Shown here: positions 30,101 through 42,100 of the stretch, one piece after another
Layout: each line of letters begins with the position of its first letter
Numbering within the stretch: position 1 is the first letter of the stretch
Assembly: GCF_000003815.2 (NCBI RefSeq)
Contig: NC_049981.1
Span: 1,268,600 to 1,332,599 of the forward strand
DNA length: 64,000 nucleotides
Direction: 5' to 3'
Source of the DNA: Branchiostoma floridae
Lineage: Eukaryota > Chordata > Leptocardii > Amphioxiformes > Branchiostomatidae
Made by a program: the position numbers and the translations under genes
Notes under the pieces: generated by a model
Told to the model about the DNA's origin: nothing
Database searches by the model: none
What the model saw: only the letters and a program-made list of their open reading frames with translations

Positions 30101-33100
30101 AGTCTTTCCCCTGCTAAACCCTCCTAATACACCTGTACTCTCCTTGCCCTTCCTAAGCTTACAACTACTCCACCCTGTAGGACATATTACATACTGCACA
30201 TCTTCCCCTTCACAACCAATACCACACACAACCTCACCTTTATCTTGTGCTTCTTTAAACTGACTAAGCCTTTTATTCATCATATTCTTCCACTCACTCT
30301 TACTCAATGTACGTGTGCTCCTTGGCCGGGAAGGACCCTTCCCCACACTACCCCCCTCTACCTTCCCTGGGGCCGGTCTAGCTACAGGTACCCCCCTTGG
30401 CCGGGAAGGTCCCTTCCCCACACTACCCCCCTCTACCTTCCCTGGGGCCGGTCTAGCTACAGGTACCCCCCTTGGCTGGGAAGGACCCTTCCCTGCACTA
30501 CCCCCCTCTACCTTCCCTGGGGCCGGTCTAGCTACAGGTACCCCCCTTGGCTGGGAAGGACCCTTCCCTGCACTACCCCTCTCTACCTTCCCTGGGGCCA
30601 GTCTAGCTACAGGTACCCCCCTTGGCTGGGAAGGACCCTTCCCCGCACTACCCCCCTCTACCTTCCCTGGGGCCGGTCTAGCTACAGGTACCCCCCTTGG
30701 CTGGGAAGGACCCTTCCCTGCACTACCCCTCTCTACCTTCCCTGGGGCCAGTCTAGCTACAGGTACCCCCCTTGGCTGGGAAGGACCCTTCCCTGCACTA
30801 CCCCTCTCTACCTTCCCTGGGGCCGGTCTAGCTACAGGTACCCCCCTTGGCTGGGAAGGACCCTTCCCTGCACTACCCCCCTCTACCTTCCCTGGGGCCA
30901 GTCTAGCTACAGGTACCCCCCTTGGCTGGGAAGGACCCTTCCCTGCACTACCCCTCTCTACCTTCCCTGGGGCCAGTCTAGCTACAGGTACCCCCCTTGG
31001 CTGGGAAGGTCCCTTCCCCACACTACCCCCCTCTACCTTCCCTGGGGCCGGTCTAGCTACAGGTACCCCCCTTGGCTGGGAAGGACCCTTCCCTGCACTA
31101 CCCCTCTCTACCTTCCCTGGGGCCAGTCTAGCTACAGGTACCCCCCTTGGCTGGGAAGGACCCTTCCCTGCACTACCCCCCTCTACCTTCCCTGGGGCCG
31201 GTCTAGCTACAGGTACCCCCCTTGGCTGGGAAGGACCCTTCCCTGCACTACCCCTCTCTACCTTCCCTGGGGCCAGTCTAGCTACAGGTACCCCCCTTGG
31301 CTGGGAAGGACCCTTCCCTGCACTACCCCCCTCTACCTTCCCTGGGGCCGGTCTAGCTACAGGTACCCCCCTTGGCTGGGAAGGACCCTTCCCTGCACTA
31401 CCCCCCTCTACCTTCCCTGGGGCCAGTCTAGCTACAGGTACCCCCCTTGGCTGGGAAGGACCCTTCCCTGCACTACCCCTCTCTACCTTCCCTGGGGCCA
31501 GTCTAGCTACAGGTACCCCCCTTGGCTGGGAAGGTCCCTTCCCCACACTACCCCCCTCTACCTTCCCTGGGGCCGGTCTAGCTACAGGTACCCCCCTTGG
31601 CTGGGAAGGACCCTTCCCTGCACTACCCCTCTCTACCTTCCCTGGGGCCAGTCTAGCTACAGGTACCCCCCTTGGCTGGGAAGGACCCTTCCCTGCACTA
31701 CCCCCCTCTACCTTCCCTGGGGCCGGTCTAGCTACAGGTACCCCCCTTGGCTGGGAAGGACCCTTCCCTGCACTACCCCTCTCTACCTTCCCTGGGGCCA
31801 GTCTAGCTACAGGTACCCCCCTTGGCTGGGAAGGACCCTTCCCTGCACTACCCCCCTCTACCTTCCCTGGGGCCGGTCTAGCTACAGGTACCCCCCTTGG
31901 CTGGGAAGGACCCTTCCCTGCACTACCCCCCTCTACCTTCCCTGGGGCCGGTCTAGCTACAGATACCCCCCTCGGCTGGGAAGGACCCTTCCCTGCACCC
32001 TTCCCCTCTACCTTCCCTGGGGCCGCCCTAGCTACAGGTCCCCCCTGTCGGACCACACTAGCCCACTCCACCTGTCTCTGGTACTCCCCTGACTTCGGCT
32101 CCTCTCCTGGATGCTCCTTGTCCTTCTTCCCACTTCCTCCATCCGTCCCCAACCCAGGCCACTCCTCATCCCTCAACGTAAAGCGATGCTGGCAGCTGCG
32201 ACGGTGCAGCTGCAGGTAGTGGCTCAAAGAAAAAGAAAGATACTTGGCATAGCTGATGTTCCCCGCTCTACTCAAATGTAAACCATCAACAGAAAACATG
32301 GCCCGGCGAGCCCGGCTACCATTGTCAAGGAAAAACACACCCTGGCGAGAACATAGGCGAAGCAAATGAAAGTTCAACTCAGAGCGCCTCCTGTCATAGA
32401 CCTCAGAGTCAAACCTAGGCAGGATGCTAGAGATGACAACAGAGGCTGACGGGAAGCGAGACTTGGTAACAGAAATAAGGTAACTGAAATCATCAAGAGT
32501 CCGGCTGAGTGGACGGTGCATGGGAAGACAGTTAGTCCCCGCATGCAAGAACACCAGGTCAGGCTCAACAAAAGGGTGACGAGAGATGTCAGAAGTCAAA
32601 TCATATACGGAAGCTCCAGGGTGCGCATTAAGGGAAAACAAAATGTCAGAAGAGAAGGTGGCATGGTTGGAGACATACTTACAGATAGAGTCAGTGAAGG
32701 CAAGGATGATCTGAAACAAGAGATAAAGTTTTGTTTACTTATTATTCTTTTTCTTAAATGAAATTAATTCTAGATAATGCCAATATCATATCCTAAGTGC
32801 CAATACTGATTGTGTCCACACATCCGCAGTTACACATCAAAAAGCCAACACCTTGGTACTGGAATCTAACGTTACAAGCAAATGGAATCATAGAAAATTA
32901 CTTTCAAAATCATTTCTGAAAAATGACAATCCTACTGGGGAGTGGCAATGGTATAATAATATACACATTGCATTATAATTTGTATATATCTTCTTCTTCC
33001 AGTGCAAGCCCACATTAATGTGGATGAATATTATGCAGTTGTTGTATATGATATGGCATTATAAGAATTGAGCAGCACCCATTTTTAATTCAGTCTAGAT

Positions 33101-36100
33101 CATTGCTAACGTTACATCTTAATTGTGACGTGAACCTGCGTTCATGTGGCAAATCTTCAATCACACTACGTACTACCCTTGGTGACGCACCAGCGTTACT
33201 ATGCATTGTTTGTTTGTCTTCAAAAATCTGCATGACAACATCAGACTTGCCACTATTTTGGCGGGAAATTTTCATCGTAACACATTGAAATCGAGGAAGA
33301 TATTCTCAAGAACTGCGCTATTAATTTTACAATATAGCCTATTTTCACTGATACATTTCTCCCAATGCAATCTGTTAAGCTCTCAATTAGGCAGATGGTG
33401 GTAAATCTATCACGTCCGACGACAAATATATCGTACAAAGGAGGATACAAGAAATAAAACACATCGGCCTCAGTGATTCAGTAAACAAACTATAGTACTC
33501 GGCATTACGAAAAGTACGGACCCTCACATTTCGGTAAAAAAACACACTGAAAAAGTGGCCCCAGCAGACATGAAAATTCAAACCTACCCAGATTTCAAAC
33601 CAACAAGATATTCCAGTGAGATATGAAGGAATGTTCAACAACTCTAACTCAGTATTCATTTCAGACATACGAAAGGGCGTAAAGTGTTTGCCCACAATCT
33701 GAAAATTGTCTAAAATTTGCTTTTCATGGGGCGGCCATTTTGCTGATTTCGCTGTGTCCTGAATTAAACCATGAAACTTTGCTAAAATCGCTGTAAACCC
33801 GACGGAAATGAGTTGTATAGAGAGCACATGAAAAACACATCCGGACTTACCGCCATTTTCGCCGAAGAGGCCGCACATGTTGATGCAATTCGCTGTCAAA
33901 CTCGGATGAAATTTCATCCCCCTGGCGCGGGAAAATGGTGTCCTTAGCAACGGCGTTGCTATGGACGGCGGATGGATATCCTTTGCAAATAAAGTCCGTT
34001 CCATTTCTGTTCGATTCACTACGTGGCTTGGCGGCTGATGGTTACGCTTTCACGAGAAAATAACGTTGTTTTGGTGCCTTTAACGGTTTTCTTCATTAAG
34101 AACTTCAGGGGACGTCTCAGTTTCAAACTTTGATTCATGTAAGGTTGAAAATGAAGAAATAATTTTTGACTCGTTGGTAACTCTGACGAACTTTTTGTTG
34201 TAAGGCAATACTGCAACAGTTGAGGGATACACTTCTCGCCATGGAGACTGCCCTGGGAACGACATCTGGGCCATTTACCGAGACCAAACCTCATTGGATG
34301 ACTGCGCCCGGCTGTGTACGAGCCATCCCGAATGTGTCAGCTTCATGTTCTACAATAACCATAGGTGTTACCCTAAAACAAAGTCTTGTGCAGACACCAC
34401 AATGACTAACCCAAGGAACGTGTTCTATGACAAAATTCTCGGTACGTTGTTTGTAATGAAAATGAAGATGTTAAGTGTTAACTAAATGTTCAGTACTTGA
34501 ATGCAATAGGTCAGATGTATAATTCATTAATTTATGGCATGGTTTTATGGCAGAATGTTCATATCTTAAGTTTTTAATGTCACAAACAAAGCAATTTCCT
34601 TATGTTATATTATATAAGTAAGGTATTGTCCCATCAATTATGTCAAAGGTGACTTCATTAGCATAATTTTTATCTAGTATGCACATTGCTGTCTTTCTCA
34701 GTTGTATTGTCACATGTTTGATAGTCCTATCATGGAATGCAGAAAATGTATAAAAGTTCATTCTTTCCATAGATGGCGACCCATTTGAATGTCTTTCAAC
34801 CAGCGATGGTACCACGTACCGCGGTAGAGTGCGGACAACCAAATCAGGAAATACCTGCCAACGCTGGGATAGCACCTATCCACACGAGCACAAGTACCTA
34901 CAGAAGTACCCGTACCACGGATTGGATGAGAATTTCTGTAGAAACCCAGACGGGCGTCCAGATGCTGACGTACCGTGGTGCTACACAACAGATCCAGCCA
35001 TAAGATGGGAGTACTGTGACATTCCTGAATGCGGTAAGAATTTTTGTACCTTAGATCTATTCATAAAAAAATGCCAACAAAAATGATAGATACATTGAAA
35101 ACATGAACGTATAAACTTGAAAGTTCATCTGTGTTGGTAGAAGTCATTCTTGAAATAGTTTAACTGTAAATTTCCAACACAAAAATTGGACTCACCCAAA
35201 TTTTCGACTGCACAGTATCAGTCTTTGTCAAGACGTGGACGTATAAAGTCCATAGCGAACAACACACTGGCGCAGCACAGTATGGTATGTAACGTAGATA
35301 GAAATACTTCTAGTTGTGTTGATAGGGAGTTTGACTATCATCAGTTTCTGCAGTTTGATATAGTATAACTTAATACATATTACCATATATATGTATGTAT
35401 ATATATGTGTGTGTGTGTCTATGTGTGTGTGTGTAGCGAAGTTATTATTTGATGCAGTGATGAACAATGAACAATTGCCAGACATTACAGTGGACGTGAC
35501 ACACATTGCTATTCATACTTATGCAGTATATATGCAGTCACGCTTGAGCACGCATCCTTGCCACTGCGTAACAATGCTCTTAGGACTATTAAAACGCATG
35601 AAACAATGAGACGATTAAACTTTACTCCAATCAAGAAATTTTACGCACCGAATCTCACGGTCTTCTACAGTCATCTGATTTGACTGCTGCAGACAAGGGA
35701 TTTTTTTTGTACGTGTGACGTTAGCACTGGGTCAAAGTTCATCGGAAGTCTGCACGAACCCCGTTTCGGATTAATGAAGTGCTGTGTTTTTTTTACCAGA
35801 CATCAGCTCAAGAGAGTGTCTTGACGGATCTACCTACGACGGGAAAATACAGGTTACAATATCAGGGCGTACATGTCAGAGGTGGGACAGTGAGACACCA
35901 CACGTCCGCGATATCCGCTCACCATTTCCAGGACTTGATGAGAACTACTGCAGGAACCTACCAGGACTTGGGGAACGAAACTGGCCTTGGTGTTACACCA
36001 TCGATCCAGACATCCCTTGGGAGTACTGCAGAATTGAAACATGTGGTACGTATTACTTCATAATAACACAAGAGGCAAATAAAGAAAAACTGCAGATCTT

Positions 36101-39100
36101 TGAATACCAAACGTAAGACAAAGAGGGGAAGAACCGAACGCATGGAAAAAGAGTGTATAAAATATAACTCGTAACATGTAAAAGACGAAACAAACTTTAT
36201 GGTAGATTGCACTTGCAATAGAGAAATAAAAGAAATCATGTTTCCAATCATATTATATTTCATATGATTCAAAAATCAATGATTGCACTGAATTTTTTTC
36301 TCAATGGTTATTTACCATTCTATATTAAAAGAAGTAATTTCAACTCTACTGTTGAACAAATTTTAGAGACGAGACTTGCCGAACTTTAGTTTTTAGATTA
36401 GATGTAGAATTCATGATTTTGGTTGAATTTCTATGCCAGTTGGTTCATGAATGTAGAAATGCTATTATCCGTTCATAACAGACCCATCCACATTGTTCGT
36501 AACTTCCCAGCCTTGTTCCACAGGATAAGGTTAGAGATGATCAAATTGTTCCATTTTTAGTGACAGACGTTCTAGCGGTAGTTGGCGGATACTCACCTCG
36601 TCGCGGCGACTGCCCTGGGAACGACATCTGGTCCCTTTACGAAGATTACGTCACGTTGGAAGAATGTGCTCAGAAGTGCACCGATAATCCCGACTGTGTC
36701 AGCTTCCTGTTCTACGATAACCACCGATGTTACCCGAAGACAAAGTCGTGTGCAGAAACTATCAAGACCAACCCGAGGAATGTTTTCTATGACAGAATCA
36801 TTGGTAAGTTCTCAGCAAAAAATGTACCAGTCGAATCAAAGCCATGTAATGAAAGCAAACACGTTAACGCTGTTACAACTTGTAATAGATGATTGACCAA
36901 CTATAAATCATGATATCATATCAGTTCATTAAAAAATGATGTAACAACAAGCTACATGTTGTATTTTCATTGTTAAGTCGTTTTTGTGGCTATCACACCT
37001 CTTTAAGTCGGAATAGTTTTCTAATTACAACTGTCTGTTTTTTGTAGAAGTAGTTACCAGCAGGAAATGGCGGGAGGACTATCATTGCGGTTCTGGGTAT
37101 TCCGCGTGGGGAGCTGAACAGGCAGAGTGTGATCCGCACTCCTGTTTCCCATGCTGCTCTGCGGCAGGCTGGTGCGGAAACACACCTGACCACTGTGACT
37201 GTCCCGGATGTACAAACTTCCAAAAAGAATATGGTATGGTCTGGTTGTGGATTAGATAGAGTTCACGGCTTAATGATCCGTCTATTCTCATGGTACATGA
37301 TGATAAAAAAACATCATCATAACATGCAATACTACTGCAATTGAACTGTTCTTTGCCCTGAGGCCTCTACTTGATTAAGAGATAATAATTGCTTTTTATC
37401 ATGATCAGTTTCTAAAATCTATAAGACACAAGACCAGCCAAACAATAAAACCTGTCCAGTACCTTTCCTAAGATTTACATTTGCCGGTAAATGGAAGAGA
37501 AAAGTATAATTTTTTTGTCCTTGCAGGAGTAGCTCCAATCACGTCAATTCATTCTGTACCAGAAGAGAAAAGAAGATGGCGTGATGACTATCGGTGTGGG
37601 CCTGACTTCCCTGCACCTGGGGCAGACCCAGGCGAATGTGACCCCCATTCCTGTTTCCCATGCTGCTCAGCGGCAGGTCACTGTGGCAACATCGGGGTTG
37701 AACATTGTGACTGTCCCGGATGTGTGGATTACAGATTTCATAAACGTAGATATACATATTAATTACATAGTAGTACATGTACACACTGCATTATATAGAA
37801 TGCACATTCGTCCATATTGATTGTGTAGTCATAGTGGTGTTACCTCGGAAAATATGCGATAACATAATAGGCGTTCCCTTTCCTAAGCTCAAAAATCTTT
37901 TTTTCGCATAAATCAAAAGGCTTCAGGGAGTTCAAGCTACGAAAAAAATATTAAATGTGCAACATTGTATATCATATTGGAGGCACTTCTTCCAAGGGGC
38001 AAGTGGCCAGTTTTAAAGTGTCGTAAAGTGTCATTATACGTCTTAAGCATACTGAGGGTTTCTTTCACAAAAACACTTGCTTGCGTTTCGATGCCGGTCA
38101 GACATCTTCCTTATACATGTCGCTACATGTAGCCAATATTGCGCCTAGAAAAAAAACTGTGTCCTTTTTGGATCTTCAAGTAGCACGTAAATAACCACGA
38201 TGGTAAAATTTGGCCCAAAAATTTCCATTCGAACGTGGAGTATCGGATTACCGGGGCTCCCGCGCGGTCCCCGCGGAGGGCTGACGGTGACTGAAACATC
38301 TTCTACAAGATCGTGATAGTTAGAAAAGCAACCTCTCACACGTATCTCGTCGAGATTAAATGAAAATTGGCAGTGTGTACACGTCAAATCTTACCATGTA
38401 CGTGTGCTGCACAGTTTCGTTTCAATGTTTTCTGAAATATGCCTAGTTGGTTGATTTAGAAAGTGTGTTTGGTGCACAAAAAAACAAATACCATATTTAG
38501 ATCGGTCCTAAATTTGACTGAAAATCCAAATCTTTTATATCATATGAGCATTGATTGTAAGATCAAACTTTCTGTCTTAGGGATTTTTGAACTTGTACTT
38601 AGAACTATTTTTACAGCCAAGATAAGGTCGAAAAATCATGTTTTTCACACTCAAAGACTCGTAATTCAAATTTGCCTCAATATTTCAAAAATCCCTAAGA
38701 CACAAACCTGGAGATATTAGTTGTCGACAATTTAAGTCCTCAAAGAGTTGATTTGTACGCGTTTTGTAAGCGATTTAAATACCATGTTTGGCCGTATGTC
38801 GAGTTACACTGATAGGGACATGGAGTAATTGATACCGCCGTAAACAAGTGTTGTGATATTCAAGGTCACCAATAATGACGCCAGCAGCTTTGTTACATGT
38901 CACATATTCCAAACTTGGCGGCAGCAAAACTAAGCTTGCCAGATAACGTTTTATATTTGCGAAAATGTTAGTTTTTCTTCTGACGCACGACACCTAGGCA
39001 AAAACAAGGGTGTTTTCTGCGTGTTTACTGTAACAACGTGCGGATGACCGCGGGTGACCTCTAATAGAACGCCCGTTCTGTTCGATCTCGTCAGCGTTCT

Positions 39101-42100
39101 GTTCGATTACGTCAGATGGAACATGATTCGTGTTCTAAATCCCCAAATAGAAGTCTGGAAATTTTGGGGCCAAATTTTACCATCGTGAACATATTTTTCT
39201 TCATCACACATCAGAGAACGGCAGTAGATGGCGTGATGACCTCCGCTGTGGTCCAGACTTCCCAGCCCCAGGAGCCGCCTCAGGAGAATGTGACCCCGTG
39301 TCCTTCACTCCCTGCTGCTCCATCAGTGGCTTCTGTGGAAGGACAGAGGAACACTGCAAGTGTGAAGGTTGTGTGGACTTCAGAACGGGCAGTGGAGTAA
39401 CAGAAGAGTCACCCAGCACAACAGGTGTGAGGAAACTGTCAGATTTTGTATAATTTGCAAAGTTGTCAAAACTATTAGCAGATGATATAAAAGTTTTCAT
39501 GGTGCATCGTTCTATTTGTGTACTTGGGAATGATTTGGAGAAAGTATTTTTTTTGTCTTCAATATCAAATAACTATTTACAAAATGATTCCATACTTATG
39601 ATAACAATGGGAGTTTAACTTATTATTTTTCATATAGTTGTGATGATTTGATGTTCTATCCAAACCACCAATGTCTTGATTTATTCCCCAATTATACTGG
39701 AGACCCTAAAATTATTCTTGCCAGAATATTTGAGTTTTCTATGCCTATCAGACATTTTCATCAGAAGAGAGAGAAGAGAAAATGGTTTATTAGATTAAAA
39801 AACTGTTGCAGCCCAAGGGCTGAATTGCAAATTTTTGTACATCGATTTCTTCACATTAACATAATTTCTTCACAATTTCTTAACAAATACATGGTACATC
39901 ATATTAAATTCATTAAAACTAACTTGTCTGTTTCTTAAAACACTACAAGTTTTCATTGAGGAGTCTAACGCAATAGGGGAGAGTACTGTTACTAAACCGG
40001 GACGTCCTACATTTGAAACTGGTGTAGCTGACATTATTTCTCAGAGTTCTGTTGTGGACATCCCCCCGCCGCGGTGGGAGCCATGGACTGTATCTGGTAG
40101 AGTTCGCAAGAGACTGCGCATATCTAAGACACAGGATGTCCCTTCTAGAGTCCAGACGACTGAGACCTGTTGTGCACAGGGCAGACTCATAGGTGGCGTA
40201 CTCTGGTCCCAGTATGATCCTCAGGACTCTCTTCTGGACGCGCTCAATCTTCCCTGATAGGTCACTGGACAGTCCCGGGTGCCAGACCACGCATGCGTAC
40301 TCCAGAAGTGGCCGTACGAAACCAATGTAAATTGGTATAAGATCACACATGTCCAGTCCGTGCTTCTTCAGGTTCCTTATCATGTATAGTCTTTTGCTCC
40401 CTTTGCTGACAATTGTGGTCACGTGTTCAGTCCACTTGAGATTGTACTGGAGGATAACTCCCAGGATGCGTGCTGCCTGGACTACCTGAAGCTGGGAGGG
40501 TCCAATTGTAATTGTCGGCGGTGGTGGAGGATTTCTCATGAAGCAAAACACCATCACCATGCACTTGGACGGGTTCAAGGACATAAAGTTGGTCTCAGTC
40601 CAACGAGTCAAGCCATTGATGTCGTCCTGAATCCTTGGTGTTGCAGACACATGTCGTGATTCGGAAACAGACATGTCATCAACGTACTTAAAACCATCTG
40701 AAGACGTCTCGTTACTTGGGAGGGCGTCATTAACCAAGGCTAGAAAAACAAGTGGACCTAACTTCGTTCCTTGAGGCACACCACACGTCAGAGTTTGCCA
40801 GTCCGACACTGTGCCCTGATACCTCACACGCTGGCGCCGCCCTGACAGGAAACTGTTCACCCAGGGTACGATGGACGGGCGGACACCAAGGTCAAGTAAC
40901 TTGCAAATGGCGGTCTGGTGGTGGACATAGTCAAAAGCTCGTGAAAAGTCAGTGAGAACAAGTGTTGTCACGTAGCCTGGTTTGTCTGATGCCTCAAGGA
41001 TGTTGTGTACGAGACGCGTCAGGTAATGTACTGTTGAGCAACCATGGAGAGAACCGAACTGTCGAGGGTCCAGGTTAGGAAGGATATCCTGCATGCACCA
41101 GTCACGGACGATTCCTTCACACACTTTGGCAAAGATAGGTGTTAGAGAGATAGGTCTTAACTTCTCCAGTCGCGGTGGCATCTCCTTTGGAATGGGCACA
41201 ACATCAGCGTCCTTGAACATGTCCGGTACCTCACCTTGACACAGAGAAGTATTCATAATGTCACATAACGGCTGGGACAGTTCAAAGGCAAATTCCCTAA
41301 TAATCCTTGGGGAGATGCCATCAGGGCCAGTAGCTTTGCCAATCTTAACATTCCTTAGTCTGTTCCACATGTCCCAGACTGAGACTACCGGGGGTGGAGC
41401 AGGTGACGGAAGATACGCTGGCAGGTCCTCAAGTCGAAGTGGCGCGTGCTTCTGTGACGCCGCAGCGAGATGAGTATTGATGGCGTTGGCCACGTCTACA
41501 GCTGATGACGGGGAGACACCTGGGATGTCAATCTTCAACTGTCCTTTGCCCATGTTGCACATGTCTTTAATAGCCTGATACCACTTCTTCGGATCGGCTT
41601 TCTTAAGACCTTTGATCTTTTGCTGGTAGAAGGCTGTTTTCTTCAGCTGGATGGTGTGGATGATCTTGTTGCGAAGACGTTTTAATTCTGGTAGATTCTG
41701 TTCTTTAAAGGCCTTCTGGCGTAGCAGGATCAGGGCTTTCAGTCCTGGTGTCATCCACGGCTTGTCTTTTTCATGTAGACGGACAACTTTCGGTGGAAAG
41801 TACTTCTCAATCGCACTACACAGCGTGGAGTAGAAGGCTGAGCACTTGTCCGTTGCACTGACCGCGCTATAAACTTCTCCCCAGTGGTGCTCAGTGATCC
41901 ACGATCCGAACGACCGTAAGTCCGACTGTCGTAAGGGCCTGACGATCTTCTTGACAATCTTGTTCTGCATAGAAGAACGTGACTTACTGGACCAAATCAC
42001 GACGTTGTGATCGCTGGCGCCTACCGGAGGGTCCACTGTTGGTAGTTGCACTGTGCAAGGGCATCGCTGGCAAGGACTTGGTCTAGGATGGCATTTTCTC

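Larger units (their letters stand above)
21683..34037 (-). mobile_element. 12,355-bp DNA transposon with TIRs and 5-bp TSD
   Basis: The ends form an inverted repeat: CAGCCGCCACGCCACGT at 21683-21699 against the complement of 34021-34037, 16 of 17 matching. Both ends are flanked by ATGGT (21678-21682 and 34038-34042). The duplicated intron in unit 1 shows the uninterrupted site (around 14474-14495: AGCTATGGTTATGTTTTCAC), so the borders are fixed by an internal empty site. Coding is on the minus strand: SGNH hydrolase/repeat/ubiquitin-like ORF, then a large nuclease-transposase ORF. The FEN/XPG-like nuclease plus transposase-like core recalls the Academ superfamily (XPG-encoding branch), but I cannot confirm membership and a 5-bp TSD needs checking against it. 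Confidence 0.88.

Noticed and set aside
29439-30263. Plus-strand open frame opposite the acidic repeats
   Set aside because: Antisense of the 48-bp repeat in ORF1; low-complexity Ser/Thr/Leu product with no signature.
30245-32219. Two long plus-strand open frames over the repeat array
   Set aside because: They are antisense shadows of the 75-bp minus-strand coding repeat; a period divisible by three keeps every frame open.
21967-33810. LTRs of a retrotransposon
   Set aside because: The direct repeats are short, diverged and lie inside TIRs with a TSD outside; no RT, protease or integrase is present.
33387-34019. 210-codon minus-strand frame at the right end of the transposon
   Set aside because: Opens with GTG and its later part looks untranslated; only the first part, up to the GTAAGT donor near 33851, might be a 5' exon, which I note under the candidate first exon.
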